64,000 nt of DNA from Bacteroidota bacterium (GTDB lineage: Bacteria; Bacteroidota; Bacteroidia; Bacteroidales; Tannerellaceae), in assembly GCA_023429375.1 (NCBI GenBank), contig JAEYVY010000016.1, forward strand, positions 62,001-126,000, read 5' to 3'. Shown in pieces: positions 1-9,648 of the stretch (its first letter is position 1; each line of letters opens with the position of its first letter). The position numbers and the translations under genes are program-made. Below the pieces are notes generated by a model. It saw only the letters and a program-made list of their open reading frames with translations, did no database searches and was not told the origin of the DNA.

Positions 1-386
1 CCTTGAAGTAACAAAATAAATATAGTTAAATAACGGGTATATTGATTAATTTTCTTTCTACCACTTTCCCCTTCTCTTTGCATTTTTTGAAATGATGGTA
101 CAGCTATTGCTAATAACTGCATAACGATAGATGCTGATATATACGGCATGATCCCTAATGCAAAAATTGAAGCATTAGAGAATGCACCACCTGAAAACAT
201 ATCAAGCAACGCCAATAATCCACCTCTCGTTTGTTCCTGCAAAGCGGTTAACGCTTTTGGGTCAATACCTGGAAGTACAACATATGTACCAAAACGGTAT
301 ATAGCAACTAAAAGGAGAGTAGTGAGGATTCGATTTCTCAAATCCTCAATCTTCCAGATATTTTTTATAGTATTGATCGCTCTCAT
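1..386 (-). CDS. secY: Protein translocase subunit SecY, N-terminal part
   Basis: This is the first ~128 codons of SecY, the pore-forming subunit of the SecYEG channel in the inner membrane. The reading frame starts at the ATG at 386-384 and runs off the left edge of the window, so the stop is not visible. The translation opens MRAINTIKNIWKIEDLRNRI, followed by a hydrophobic first segment, a plug-like region rich in Gly and Ser (GGLLALLDMFSGGAF) and the typical MPYISASIVMQLL helix. It starts 3 bases after the rplO stop, the normal spc-operon position, so it is co-transcribed with the ribosomal protein genes. Confidence 0.95.
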   Translation of the reverse strand, partial: MRAINTIKNIWKIEDLRNRILTTLLLVAIYRFGTYVVLPGIDPKALTALQEQTRGGLLALLDMFSGGAFSNASIFALGIMPYISASIVMQLLAIAVPSFQKMQREGESGRKKINQYTRYLTIFILLLQ

Positions 387-389
387 AAC

Positions 390-836
390 TTAGAGTTTAA
401 CAACATTTCCGCCAGCAGCTTGAATAGCAGCTTCTGCACTCTTTGAAAATGCATGAGCGGAAACTTCGATACCCAAGTTTAAACTACCATTGCCAAGTAT
501 TTTCACTAACTGAGAAGTAGAAATAAAACCAGCATTAATCAATTCTTCAATACCAATCTTGCTGTAATTATTTGCTTCAGCAAGTTGTTGCAGCGTTGAC
601 AGATTGATAGCTTTATATTCTACTCTGTTAATATTTTTAAATCCAAATTTAGGAAGACGTCTTTGAATTGGCATTTGACCTCCTTCAAATCCGATCTTTC
701 TAGAATATCCGGATCTTGACTTAGCTCCTTTATGTCCTCTTGTAGAAGTCCCACCTAAACCAGAACCTGGTCCACGACCAATTCTCTTTCTTGTTTTAGT
801 AGAACCCACAGCAGGTTTTAAATTTGACAAATTCAT
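390..836 (-). CDS. rplO: 50S ribosomal protein L15
   Basis: L15 binds 23S rRNA late in assembly of the large subunit. The 148-residue product has the diagnostic Gly/Arg-rich N-terminus (MNLSNLKPAVGSTKTRKRIG, then GPGSGLGGTSTRGHKG) and the GFEGGQMPIQRRLPKFGF segment. The length is normal for the family. It lies between rpmD and secY in the standard spc order. Confidence 0.98.
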   Translation of the reverse strand: MNLSNLKPAVGSTKTRKRIGRGPGSGLGGTSTRGHKGAKSRSGYSRKIGFEGGQMPIQRRLPKFGFKNINRVEYKAINLSTLQQLAEANNYSKIGIEELINAGFISTSQLVKILGNGSLNLGIEVSAHAFSKSAEAAIQAAGGNVVKL

Positions 837-867
837 ATCTTTATGTATGTTATATTATAACTCTTAA

Positions 868-1044
868 TTATTTCACAATTGAAACTAAATGTTTCACCTT
901 CTCAATCATTCCTAAGATAGAGGGAGTAGCTTCATGCTCAACTGTACGATTCAACTTTCTTAATCCCAAAGCATCAAGAGTTCTCTTTTGATCAATTGGG
1001 CATTTAATTCTACTCTTGACTTGTTTTACTTTAATTGTTGCCAT
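868..1044 (-). CDS. rpmD: 50S ribosomal protein L30
   Basis: L30 is a small 23S rRNA-binding protein of about 58 residues. The frame stays open upstream to 1089, but that extension would overlap rpsE. The ATG at 1044 gives MATIKVKQVKSRIKCP, the conserved L30 start, and a normal length, so I chose it. The IDQKRTLDALGLRKLNRTVE stretch is the family signature. It leaves a 13-base gap to the rpsE stop. Confidence 0.96.
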   Translation of the reverse strand: MATIKVKQVKSRIKCPIDQKRTLDALGLRKLNRTVEHEATPSILGMIEKVKHLVSIVK

Positions 1045-1057
1045 ATTCATACATAAT

Positions 1058-1576
1058 TTAGCCTTTGAATACTTTTTCAACTGATACACCTCTGTTTTGA
1101 GCTACTACGAACGGACTTCTTAATTCACCCAAAGCTTCGATTGTAGCTTTTACTAAGTTGTGAGGATTTGATGATCCTTTAGACTTAGCCAAAACGTCAG
1201 TAATACCAACACTCTCTAATACTGCACGCATAGCACCACCAGCTTTCACTCCAGTACCCAAAGTTGCAGGCTTAATAAGTACTTCTGCTCCACCAAACTT
1301 AGCAGTCTGTTCGTGAGGAATAGTGCCTTTATGTATCGGAACACGGATTAAGTTCTTTTTTGCAGCTTCTACACCTTTTGCAATGGCAGTAGTAACTTCA
1401 CCAGCTTTTCCTAATCCCCATCCAACAATACCATCTTCGTTTCCTACCACAACAATTGCAGCAAAACTAAATGTACGACCACCTTTCGTAACTTTAGTTA
1501 CACGATTAATTGCAACCAAACGGTCTTTCAATTCTATATCGTTAGTCGATTTAATTCTATTATTATTTCCAGCCAT
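1058..1576 (-). CDS. rpsE: 30S ribosomal protein S5
   Basis: S5 lies at the mRNA entry side of the small subunit and contributes to decoding accuracy. The 172-residue product has the N-terminal double-stranded RNA-binding fold (KDRLVAINRVTKVTKGGRTF, then SFAAIVVVGNEDGIVGWGLG) and the C-terminal S5 domain (GTGVKAGGAMRAVLESVGI). It sits between rplR and rpmD in the spc order. Confidence 0.98.
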   Translation of the reverse strand: MAGNNNRIKSTNDIELKDRLVAINRVTKVTKGGRTFSFAAIVVVGNEDGIVGWGLGKAGEVTTAIAKGVEAAKKNLIRVPIHKGTIPHEQTAKFGGAEVLIKPATLGTGVKAGGAMRAVLESVGITDVLAKSKGSSNPHNLVKATIEALGELRSPFVVAQNRGVSVEKVFKG

Positions 1577-1581
1577 CCTTA

Positions 1582-1926
1582 TTAAAATTTAAGACCACCA
1601 TTACGTGCTGCGTCTGCTAATTCTTTAATTCTGCCATGATACAAATATCCGTTACGATCGAAAACAACCGTTTGGATACCTGCTTCAATTGCATTCTTTG
1701 CAATTTGTTCACCGACTTTGGCAGCGATAACTTTCTTTGGTTCGTTTTTCTCCAATTTCAAAGATGAAAACGCTGCTAAAGTTGTACCTTTTGAATCATC
1801 AATGATCTGTGCATAGATTTGCTTGTTGCTTCTAAACACAGTTAGACGAGGGCGTTCCGTTGTACCAGTAATTTTACTACGTACACGTTGTTTTATTTTT
1901 ATCCTTCTTTCTACTTTCGTTGTCAT
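1582..1926 (-). CDS. rplR: 50S ribosomal protein L18
   Basis: L18 binds 5S rRNA and joins it to the large subunit together with L5. The 114-residue product carries the RPRLTVFRSNKQIYAQIIDD core and ends FDRNGYLYHGRIKELADAAR, both typical of bacterial L18. It starts 21 bases after the rplF stop and ends 5 bases before rpsE. Confidence 0.98.
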   Translation of the reverse strand: MTTKVERRIKIKQRVRSKITGTTERPRLTVFRSNKQIYAQIIDDSKGTTLAAFSSLKLEKNEPKKVIAAKVGEQIAKNAIEAGIQTVVFDRNGYLYHGRIKELADAARNGGLKF

Positions 1927-1947
1927 GCTAATTTCAGTTTTAATAGA

Positions 1948-2499
1948 TTATTTTCCTGCTGATTTACCAGACTTTCTTCTAATAACCTCTCCAACAAATT
2001 TAATACCTTTTCCTTTGTATGGCTCAGGCTTTCTAAAAGATCGGATTTTTGCACAAACCTGACCTATCAACTGTTTATCGGCAGACTCTAATATTACAAG
2101 AGGATTCTTATTTCTCTCAGATTTTGTTTCAACCTTGATTTCCTTCGGTAACATCAGATAGATATTGTGCGTATATCCTAATGAGAAGTCAAGTATTTGA
2201 CCATTATTAGATACACGATATCCAACTCCAACTAGTTCAAGTTCTTTTTTGTAGCCTTCTGATACACCGATAACCATATTGTTAATAAGAGATCTGTACA
2301 AACCGTGAAGAGCTCTATGATTTCTTTCATCTGTCGGTCTGCTAAGTACAATCTCTCCATTATTAATTTCTACAGTAATATCTGGATTGACATCTTGACT
2401 AAGTTCACCTTTAGGGCCTTTCACTGTAACTACAGAGTCTTTAACAGTGACAGTTACACCTGCAGGAATATGTATTGGTAATTTTCCTATTCTTGACAT
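1948..2499 (-). CDS. rplF: 50S ribosomal protein L6
   Basis: L6 lies near the GTPase-associated centre of the large subunit. The 183-residue product begins MSRIGKLPIHIPAGVTVTVK and has the two repeated L6 folds. The second ends with EPYKGKGIKFVGEVIRRKSG, the family signature. Length and place between rpsH and rplR are normal. Confidence 0.98.
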   Translation of the reverse strand: MSRIGKLPIHIPAGVTVTVKDSVVTVKGPKGELSQDVNPDITVEINNGEIVLSRPTDERNHRALHGLYRSLINNMVIGVSEGYKKELELVGVGYRVSNNGQILDFSLGYTHNIYLMLPKEIKVETKSERNKNPLVILESADKQLIGQVCAKIRSFRKPEPYKGKGIKFVGEVIRRKSGKSAGK

Positions 2500-2517
2500 A
2501 TTTACTTCCTCCTAGAA

Positions 2518-2913
2518 TTAATAAACATAACACAAAACTTCACCACCTATTTTCAGGTCGCGAATTTCTTTATCTGTCATTACACCTTTGGAAGTAGATA
2601 TGATAGCTATTCCCAATCCATTAAGTACTCTAGGTGCGTCTTTATAACCTACGTATTTACGCAAACCTGGAGTAGAAACTCGCTTTAACGCTTTAATAGC
2701 GTTAACTTTATTTACTAAATCATATTTCAAGGCAATCTTAATAGTGCCTTGAGGTCCATCTTCTACAAACTTATAGTTTAAGATGTACCCTTTGTCAAAA
2801 AGAATCTTTGTGATTTCTTTTTTCAAATTAGAGGCAGGCACTTCTACAACTCTGTGTTTCGCCTTTATTGCATTACGCAACCTCGTCAAATAATCTGCTA
2901 TAGGATCTGTCAT
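2518..2913 (-). CDS. rpsH: 30S ribosomal protein S8
   Basis: S8 is a primary 16S rRNA-binding protein of the small-subunit platform. In several bacteria it also represses the spc operon; I did not find the matching mRNA site here. The 131-residue product starts MTDPIADYLTRLRNAIKAKH and ends with the conserved ISTSKGVMTDKEIRDLKIGG and VLCYVY. Confidence 0.98.
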   Translation of the reverse strand: MTDPIADYLTRLRNAIKAKHRVVEVPASNLKKEITKILFDKGYILNYKFVEDGPQGTIKIALKYDLVNKVNAIKALKRVSTPGLRKYVGYKDAPRVLNGLGIAIISTSKGVMTDKEIRDLKIGGEVLCYVY

Positions 2914-2971
2914 TCTTATAATAATTAAATTGATCCGGACTATCCGGACAATATTTAAAACTGTTCGCTAA

Positions 2972-3241
2972 TCACCAACTTGCTTTTTTAACTCCAGGAA
3001 TTAATCCATTTGAAGCCATTTCACGGAATTGAATACGTGAAATACCAAATTGACGCATATAACCCTTAGGACGACCTGTCAATTTACATCTGTTATGTAA
3101 TCTAACAGGTGAAGCATTCTTAGGCAGTGCTTGCAAAGCTTCGTAGTTTCCCTCAGCTTTTAACTGAGCTCTTTTTTCTGCATACTTTGCAACAAGCTTA
3201 GCTCTTTTCACCTCACGGGCTTTCATCGATTCTTTTGCCAT
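2972..3241 (-). CDS. rpsN: 30S ribosomal protein S14
   Basis: S14 sits in the small-subunit head near the decoding site. At 89 residues it is the long form without zinc. It lacks the paired CxxC motifs and has only one Cys, in LHNRCKLTGRPKGYMRQFGI. It is placed between rplE and rpsH as in most spc operons. No zinc-dependent paralogue is visible in the window. Confidence 0.97.
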   Translation of the reverse strand: MAKESMKAREVKRAKLVAKYAEKRAQLKAEGNYEALQALPKNASPVRLHNRCKLTGRPKGYMRQFGISRIQFREMASNGLIPGVKKASW

Positions 3242-3249
3242 AACTTATC

Positions 3250-3807
3250 TTAGTCTTTTTTTATGTTCTTGAAAGGCAAACCAAACTCTCTCAACAGAGC
3301 ATAACCTTCCTCATCTGTTTTCGCAGAAGTTACAAAGGTAATATTCATTCCTAAAATTTTAGTGATATTATCAATATTAATTTCAGGGAAAATGATTTGC
3401 TCTTGAATTCCTAAAGTATAATTACCACGGCCATCCAACTTGCTTTCGATTCCTTTGAAGTCACGAATACGAGGAAGAGCGACACGTACTAATCTTTCTA
3501 AAAACTCATACATTTTCTCACGACGCAATGTTACCATTACACCGATAGGCATTTTCTTTCTTAACTTGAAGTTAGAAATATCCTTTCTTGAAACTGTAGC
3601 GACAGCCTTCTGACCTGTAATAAGTCCTAATTCTGCAACAGCTATATCAATAATCTTCTTATCAGCTGTAGCAGAACCTAAACCTTGATTGATTACAATC
3701 TTCTTCAATACAGGTACCTGCATAACAGATTTATATCCAAACTCCTTAGTCAAAGCAGGAACAATTCTGTCCTGATATTCTTTTTTTAGACTGGCAGTAT
3801 TGCTCAT
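3250..3807 (-). CDS. rplE: 50S ribosomal protein L5
   Basis: L5 forms the 5S rRNA ribonucleoprotein with L18 and contacts the P-site tRNA. The 185-residue product contains the signatures QVPVLKKIVINQGLGSATAD and RRDKM-like TLRREKMYEFLERLVRVALP, followed by RDFKGI. Its start codon shares a base with the rplX stop, a sign of tight translational coupling. Confidence 0.98.
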   Translation of the reverse strand: MSNTASLKKEYQDRIVPALTKEFGYKSVMQVPVLKKIVINQGLGSATADKKIIDIAVAELGLITGQKAVATVSRKDISNFKLRKKMPIGVMVTLRREKMYEFLERLVRVALPRIRDFKGIESKLDGRGNYTLGIQEQIIFPEINIDNITKILGMNITFVTSAKTDEEGYALLREFGLPFKNIKKD

Positions 3808-4127
3808 TATTTAATTTCCTCCCCTGATTTTTTTGAATAACGCACTAACACTCCCTTGTCATTCAATTTACGTCCAATACGTGTTGGTTTTCCAGATTTT
3901 GGATCGATAACATTCAAATTGGAAATATGAATAGGAGCTTCTTTCTTCTCTACTCCACCTTGTGGATTTTTTGCGTTAGGCTTGGTGTGTTTTGATACCA
4001 TCTTAACACCCTCAACAATTGCTCTGTTCTCTTTCACCAGAACTTCTAAAACACGACCGGTCTTTCCTTTATCAACACCTGTGTTTACAAAAACAATGTC
4101 GCCTTTTTTAATATGTAACTTACTCAT
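3807..4127 (-). CDS. rplX: 50S ribosomal protein L24
   Basis: L24 starts large-subunit assembly at the 5' end of 23S rRNA. The 106-residue product has the KOW motif at its N-terminus (KLHIKKGDIVFVNTGVDKGK) and the VSKHTKPNAKNPQGGVEKKE segment. It overlaps rplE by one base. Confidence 0.98.
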   Translation of the reverse strand: MSKLHIKKGDIVFVNTGVDKGKTGRVLEVLVKENRAIVEGVKMVSKHTKPNAKNPQGGVEKKEAPIHISNLNVIDPKSGKPTRIGRKLNDKGVLVRYSKKSGEEIK

Positions 4128-4144
4128 TACCTAAAGTTTACAAT

Positions 4145-4510
4145 TTATAGCACTTCCGGTGCAAGTGAAACAATCTTCATATTTGTAGCACGCAATTCTC
4201 TAGCTACTGGGCCAAAGATACGACTACCACGAATATCACCCGCTGCATTCAATAATACACATGCATTATCGTCAAATCGAATATAAGAACCATCTTGGCG
4301 ACGGATTTCTTTTTTAGTGCGAACGATAACAGCTTTAGAAACTGCACCCTTCTTTACATCACTAGAAGGGATGACACTCTTAATTGCAACTACAATAACA
4401 TCTCCAACAGTGGCATAGCGCTTTCTAGTTCCACCTAAAACACGGATACATAAAGCTTCTCTTGCACCACTGTTATCAGCAACTACTAATCTTGATTCTT
4501 GTTGTATCAT
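4145..4510 (-). CDS. rplN: 50S ribosomal protein L14
   Basis: L14 sits at the subunit interface and forms bridges to 16S rRNA. The 121-residue product starts MIQQESRLVVADNSGAREAL and contains the canonical RQDGSYIRFDDNACVLLN. It begins 1 base after the rpsQ stop. Confidence 0.98.
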   Translation of the reverse strand: MIQQESRLVVADNSGAREALCIRVLGGTRKRYATVGDVIVVAIKSVIPSSDVKKGAVSKAVIVRTKKEIRRQDGSYIRFDDNACVLLNAAGDIRGSRIFGPVARELRATNMKIVSLAPEVL

Positions 4511-4511
4511 A

Positions 4512-4769
4512 TTACTTCGCCCTTTCGATTATTTGAACCAATCTCCATCTTTTAGTTTTGCTCAAAGGTCTTGTCTCCATGATTTTCACGGTATCCCCTA
4601 TATTGCATTCATTCTTTTCATCGTGAGCGTGATATTTCTTTGTCTTATTAACAAATTTACCATAAATTGGATGTTTTTCTTTCCACTTCACAGCAACTGT
4701 GATGCTCTTATCCATTTTATTACTAAAAACAACGCCCGTTCTTTCTTTTCTTAAATTTCTTGTTTCCAT
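4512..4769 (-). CDS. rpsQ: 30S ribosomal protein S17
   Basis: S17 is a primary 16S rRNA-binding protein with an OB fold. The 85-residue product has the signature KMDKSITVAVKWKEKHPIYG and ends GDTVKIMETRPLSKTKRWRL. It lies between rpmC and rplN. Confidence 0.98.
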   Translation of the reverse strand: METRNLRKERTGVVFSNKMDKSITVAVKWKEKHPIYGKFVNKTKKYHAHDEKNECNIGDTVKIMETRPLSKTKRWRLVQIIERAK

Positions 4770-4780
4770 CAGGCTCGAAA

Positions 4781-4978
4781 TTATTTGTTGTTTAACTCCC
4801 TCAATCGCAACTCAGTCTTCATACGCGCAATCGTTCTACGTTGATATTTGAGTTGAGCAGGATTTTCTAATGGAGAAATACTATGGCCGATTTTCTTTTG
4901 CTCTAAAGCAATGATATCAGCGTCTATTCTTTCTTGCAACTCTGCAGTTGTCAATTCTCTAATTTCTGCGATCTTCAT
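4781..4978 (-). CDS. rpmC: 50S ribosomal protein L29
   Basis: L29 is a small two-helix protein near the polypeptide exit, where it helps dock chaperones such as trigger factor. The 65-residue product begins MKIAEIRELTTAELQERIDA and ends in the typical RRTIARMKTELRLREL helix. It starts 5 bases after the rplP stop. Confidence 0.97.
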   Translation of the reverse strand: MKIAEIRELTTAELQERIDADIIALEQKKIGHSISPLENPAQLKYQRRTIARMKTELRLRELNNK

Positions 4979-4983
4979 AATAT

Positions 4984-5418
4984 TTACGCATTTTGATTTT
5001 GCATATCATAGTCACGTCTCACAACAAACTTTGTTGTCACCGGAAGTTTTTGTGCAGCTAAGCGCAATGCTTCTTTAGCTACATCAAAAGGTACGCCTTC
5101 AATTTCGAAGATCAATCTTCCTGGAGTTACCGGAGCAACAAATCCTTCTGGAGAACCTTTACCTTTACCCATACGTACTTCTGCAGGTTTCTTTGTAATA
5201 GGTTTATCTGGGAAAATTCTTACCCAAACCTGACCTTGACGCTGCATATAACGTGTCACAGCAATACGAGCAGCTTCAATTTGTCTCCCCGTAATCCATT
5301 TATTCTGTAACGCTTTTATTCCAAAAGATCCAAAAGCCAACTGATTTCCGCGTTGAGCTTCACCCTTCATACGGCCTTTCTGTTGTCTTCTGAACTTCGT
5401 TTTCTTAGGTTGTAACAT
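4984..5418 (-). CDS. rplP: 50S ribosomal protein L16
   Basis: L16 stabilises the A-site tRNA elbow in the large subunit. The 144-residue product starts MLQPKKTKFRRQQKGRMKG and contains the signatures RQIEAARIAVTRYMQRQGQV and RMGKGKGSPEGFVAPVTPGR. Order after rpsC is conserved. Confidence 0.98.
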   Translation of the reverse strand: MLQPKKTKFRRQQKGRMKGEAQRGNQLAFGSFGIKALQNKWITGRQIEAARIAVTRYMQRQGQVWVRIFPDKPITKKPAEVRMGKGKGSPEGFVAPVTPGRLIFEIEGVPFDVAKEALRLAAQKLPVTTKFVVRRDYDMQNQNA

Positions 5419-5437
5419 CTTTTCTAAATTCTAATGT

Positions 5438-6169
5438 TTAGCGATTGGTTTTCTTTCTTTTGAAGTTCTTTTCTCTGCCAGCACCTTCTGTTCGGCGTCC
5501 ACCTACTTCTTTTGAAGTTGTGAATGAAGGAGCAAGATCTCTTTTTTCATAAACCTCGCCACGGCAAATCCAAACTTTAATACCAAGCAAGCCCACTTTT
5601 GTAAGTGCTTCGGCCAATGCATAATCTATATCAGCTCTAAATGTATGCAGTGGAGTTCTTCCTTCTTTATACATTTCAGAACGAGCCATTTCAGCTCCAT
5701 TCAAACGACCTGATATCTGAATCTTGATACCTTCAGCACCCATTCTCATTGTAGAAGCAATTGCCATTTTAATCGCACGGCGATAAGCAATCTTTCCTTC
5801 CAATTGACGAGCTATATTATTCGCAACGATAACAGCATCAAGTTCTGGTCTCTTAATTTCAAAGATATTGATTTGAACTTCTTTATCTGTTATTTTCTTC
5901 AACTCTTCTTTCAGCTTATCAACTTCCTGACCACCTTTACCGATAATAATTCCCGGACGAGATGTACAAACAGTTATAGTTATCAGCTTCAATGTACGCT
6001 CAATAACAATACGTGATACGCTAGCTTTAGCAAGACGAGCATTTAAATACTTACGGATCTTTGTATCTTCCAACAATGTATCTCCATAATTCTTTCCTCC
6101 ATACCAATTAGAGTCCCATCCCTTGATGATTCCTAATCGATTACTAATCGGATTTACTTTCTGTCCCAT
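5438..6169 (-). CDS. rpsC: 30S ribosomal protein S3
   Basis: S3 lines the mRNA entry tunnel of the small subunit. The 243-residue product has the N-terminal MGQKVNPISNRLGIIKGWDS, the KH domain GxxG loop (SRPGIIIGKGGQEVDKLKEE) and the C-terminal GRLNGAEMARSEMYKEGRTP signature. A basic tail follows (KNFKRKKTNR). Confidence 0.98.
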   Translation of the reverse strand: MGQKVNPISNRLGIIKGWDSNWYGGKNYGDTLLEDTKIRKYLNARLAKASVSRIVIERTLKLITITVCTSRPGIIIGKGGQEVDKLKEELKKITDKEVQINIFEIKRPELDAVIVANNIARQLEGKIAYRRAIKMAIASTMRMGAEGIKIQISGRLNGAEMARSEMYKEGRTPLHTFRADIDYALAEALTKVGLLGIKVWICRGEVYEKRDLAPSFTTSKEVGGRRTEGAGREKNFKRKKTNR

Positions 6170-6175
6170 CTACAA

Positions 6176-6586
6176 TTAATTTTGACTATTGTTTGTACTA
6201 AGCGTATCAACAAATAATGTTACGTGATTCGAACGTTTACGAATTCTATAACCTCTACCTTGAGGAGCTGGTCTCATTCTCTTTAAAGTAGTAGCGCAAT
6301 CGACACTAACTGAAGAGACAAACAACTCTCCGCTTTCTGCTTTACGTTCATTCTTTTGCTCCCAATTGGCAATAGCAGAACGAAGCAATTTCTCAATTCT
6401 TGCTGCAGCTTCTTTATTAGAAAATTTGAGAACACCCAGTGCTCTGAAGACTTCCATTCCACGAATCATATCAACAACCAATCTCATCTTTCGTGGTGAT
6501 GTCGGAACATTCTTCAATTTAGCAAAGTACATTTGCTTTTGGGCTTCTTTTCTTGCTTCAGCTGATATTCTTTTTCTAGCACCCAT
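6176..6586 (-). CDS. rplV: 50S ribosomal protein L22
   Basis: L22 reaches into the peptide exit tunnel, where its loop contacts macrolides and nascent chains. The 136-residue product carries the family markers NVPTSPRKMRLVVDMIRGM and RMRPAPQGRGYRIRKRSNHV. It has a slightly longer basic N-terminus than E. coli L22. It starts 41 bases after the rpsS stop. Confidence 0.97.
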   Translation of the reverse strand: MGARKRISAEARKEAQKQMYFAKLKNVPTSPRKMRLVVDMIRGMEVFRALGVLKFSNKEAAARIEKLLRSAIANWEQKNERKAESGELFVSSVSVDCATTLKRMRPAPQGRGYRIRKRSNHVTLFVDTLSTNNSQN

Positions 6587-6627
6587 TTTATTGATTCTTT
6601 TTTATTTCAAATCTCAACATTCCTGTG

Positions 6628-6897
6628 TTATTTCTTCTTGTTGCCAGCGTGACCACGGAAAGTACGAGTAGGAGAAAACTCCCCTAACTTATGACCTACC
6701 ATGTTTTCTGTAACAAAAACAGGAATAAATTTATTACCATTATGAACTGCAATCGTATGGCCCACAAAATCAGGGGAAATCATTGAAGCTCTTGCCCACG
6801 TCTTAATTACAGCTTTCTTTCCTGACTCATTCATAGCCAAGACTTTTTTCTCAAGCTTTACATTAATATACGGGCCTTTTTTAAGTGAACGACTCAT
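6628..6897 (-). CDS. rpsS: 30S ribosomal protein S19
   Basis: S19 is a small-subunit head protein contacting S13 and the A-site region. The 89-residue product starts MSRSLKKGPYINVKLEKKVL and has the signature HKLGEFSPTRTFRGHAG at its end. It lies between rplB and rplV. Confidence 0.98.
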   Translation of the reverse strand: MSRSLKKGPYINVKLEKKVLAMNESGKKAVIKTWARASMISPDFVGHTIAVHNGNKFIPVFVTENMVGHKLGEFSPTRTFRGHAGNKKK

Positions 6898-6916
6898 AGT
6901 TTCTTAATTAATCAGA

Positions 6917-7741
<825 letters not shown>

Positions 7742-7746
7742 TTCTT

Positions 7747-8040
7747 TTAAATATTACTAAAGAAATCTATAGCTTCTCCTTCTTTCAACGTCACGATAGC
7801 TTTCTTGAATGAAGATTGTTTTCCAGTGATAACTCCAGATCTTGTATAACGACTCTTACGTTTTCCTGAATAATTAGCAGTGTTAACATCAGCCACTGTA
7901 ACACCATACATATCTTCAATAGCTTTCTTAATCTCAATCTTATTTGCATCAGGAGAAACGCGGAAACCATACCTGTTAGGCATTTTTTCTGTGATCGCAG
8001 TTTGTTTCTCTGTTATTATAGGTTTAATAATTATTCCCAT
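7747..8040 (-). CDS. rplW: 50S ribosomal protein L23
   Basis: L23 lies at the tunnel exit and docks trigger factor and the signal recognition particle. The 97-residue product starts MGIIIKPIITEKQTAITEKM and contains FRVSPDANKIEIKKAIEDMY, the family core. It sits between rplD and rplB. Confidence 0.97.
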   Translation of the reverse strand: MGIIIKPIITEKQTAITEKMPNRYGFRVSPDANKIEIKKAIEDMYGVTVADVNTANYSGKRKSRYTRSGVITGKQSSFKKAIVTLKEGEAIDFFSNI

Positions 8041-8052
8041 CTTTCAATCTCC

Positions 8053-8682
8053 TTATGCTTTAAACATGTTTTCTAAAATAGCTACAGAACTCTCTGTTAA
8101 AACCAAATTCTTTGCATTCAAAACACTATATGTGTTTATTTCAGAAGCAATTACAACATTTGCTTGCTTTAAATTTCGAGCCGACAAATGTACGAAATTA
8201 TTTCTTTCAGGCAACACGAATAGCGATCTTCTGTTTGCAACTTTCAGATTTTCAGTTATTGAGACAAATTCCTTTGTCTTTGGAGCTTCGAAAGAGAAGT
8301 CTTCAACTACAATAATTGCATTTTCCTGGGCTTTATAACTCAATGCTGATCTACGAGCTAAGCCTTTCAATTTCTTGTTAAGTTTGAATCTATAATCTCT
8401 TGGCTTTGGTCCAAACACTCTACCACCACCTACTAAAACAGGGGAATTGATATCACCACGACGTGCACCACCTCCACCTTTTTGGCGGATCAATTTACGT
8501 GTACTACCAGAAACCTCACTTCTTTCTTTAGATTTGTGAGTACCTTGTCTCTGATTTGCCAAATACTGTTTTACATCCAGATATATAGCATGGTCATTTG
8601 GTTCAATCCCAAAAATTGCATCATTCAAAGTTACCTTTCTTCCGGTATCTTCTCCTTTAATATTTAATACGTTCAGTTCCAT
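8053..8682 (-). CDS. rplD: 50S ribosomal protein L4
   Basis: L4 extends a loop into the exit tunnel and in E. coli also regulates the S10 operon. The 209-residue product has the loop region STRKLIRQKGGGGARRGDIN followed by VFGPKPRDYRFKLNKK, as expected for L4. Its start overlaps the rplC stop by one base. Confidence 0.98.
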   Translation of the reverse strand: MELNVLNIKGEDTGRKVTLNDAIFGIEPNDHAIYLDVKQYLANQRQGTHKSKERSEVSGSTRKLIRQKGGGGARRGDINSPVLVGGGRVFGPKPRDYRFKLNKKLKGLARRSALSYKAQENAIIVVEDFSFEAPKTKEFVSITENLKVANRRSLFVLPERNNFVHLSARNLKQANVVIASEINTYSVLNAKNLVLTESSVAILENMFKA

Positions 8683-9299
8683 TACTTTTCAATTAATACG
8701 ATTGAACCTTTTGCTCCTGGAACTGATCCTTTTACCAATAAAAGGTTATGTTCCGAAATCACCTTAATCACTTCTAAGTTCTGAACGGTAACGCGTTCGT
8801 TACCCATTTGTCCAGCCATTCTTGTTCCTTTGAACACCTTTGCAGGGTAAGAACAAGCACCAATACTACCTGGAGCACGTAAACGATTGTGCTGACCATG
8901 AGTTGATTGACCAACTCCACCAAATCCATGACGTTTAACAACGCCTTGGAAGCCTTTACCTTTAGATGTACCTATTACATCTACAAATCCTGCATCTTCT
9001 AAATAATCTACGGTAATTACATCACCTAAGTTATAAGAAGTTTCAAAATTTTTGAACTCGGCCAAGTGTCTCTTTGGTGTTACACCTGCTTTCTGAAAAT
9101 GACCTAACTCTGGCTTAGTTGTATGTTTTTCCTTCTTTTCTTGGAAACCCAATTGAATAGCCTCGTAACCGTCTTTTTCAAGCGATTTAATTTGTGTAAC
9201 CACACAAGGACCTACTTCGATAACAGTGCATGGAAGATTCTTTCCCTCGGCACTGAATACGGATGTCATTCCGATTTTTTTTCCTAATAATCCTGGCAT
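8682..9299 (-). CDS. rplC: 50S ribosomal protein L3
   Basis: L3 is an early assembly protein reaching close to the peptidyl-transferase centre. The 205-residue product starts MPGLLGKKIGMTSVFSAEGK. Its central extension FQGVVKRHGFGGVGQSTHGQ, containing the Gln that is often methylated, is intact. Confidence 0.98.
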   Translation of the reverse strand: MPGLLGKKIGMTSVFSAEGKNLPCTVIEVGPCVVTQIKSLEKDGYEAIQLGFQEKKEKHTTKPELGHFQKAGVTPKRHLAEFKNFETSYNLGDVITVDYLEDAGFVDVIGTSKGKGFQGVVKRHGFGGVGQSTHGQHNRLRAPGSIGACSYPAKVFKGTRMAGQMGNERVTVQNLEVIKVISEHNLLLVKGSVPGAKGSIVLIEK

Positions 9300-9319
9300 T
9301 TCACTTTAAATTTAATATC

Positions 9320-9625
9320 TCACACTTTAATTTCAACTTCTACACCGCTAGGTAATTCTAGCTTCATCAACGCATCTACGGTTTTTGCTGTCGAACTGTA
9401 AATATCGATCAATCTCTTATAAGAAGATAGTTCGAACTGTTCACGTGACTTTTTGTTAACGAAAGTCGAGCGGTTCACAGTAAAAATACGCTTATGCGTA
9501 GGTAGAGGAATAGGACCGCTAACAACAGCACCTGTAGCCTTTACCGTCTTAACGATTTTCTCAGCAGACTTATCTACAAGAGAGTAGTCGTAAGACTTTA
9601 ATTTAATTCTGATCTTTTGGCTCAT
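9320..9625 (-). CDS. rpsJ: 30S ribosomal protein S10
   Basis: S10 is a small-subunit head protein that in E. coli also works as NusE in transcription antitermination. The 101-residue product begins MSQKIRIKLKSYDYSLVDKS and contains GPIPLPTHKRIFTVNRS, the family signature. It begins 23 bases after the fusA stop with no terminator between, so the str and S10 clusters appear to be one unit. Confidence 0.98.
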   Translation of the reverse strand: MSQKIRIKLKSYDYSLVDKSAEKIVKTVKATGAVVSGPIPLPTHKRIFTVNRSTFVNKKSREQFELSSYKRLIDIYSSTAKTVDALMKLELPSGVEVEIKV

Positions 9626-9648
9626 TTTATATTATAATTTCTAATAAT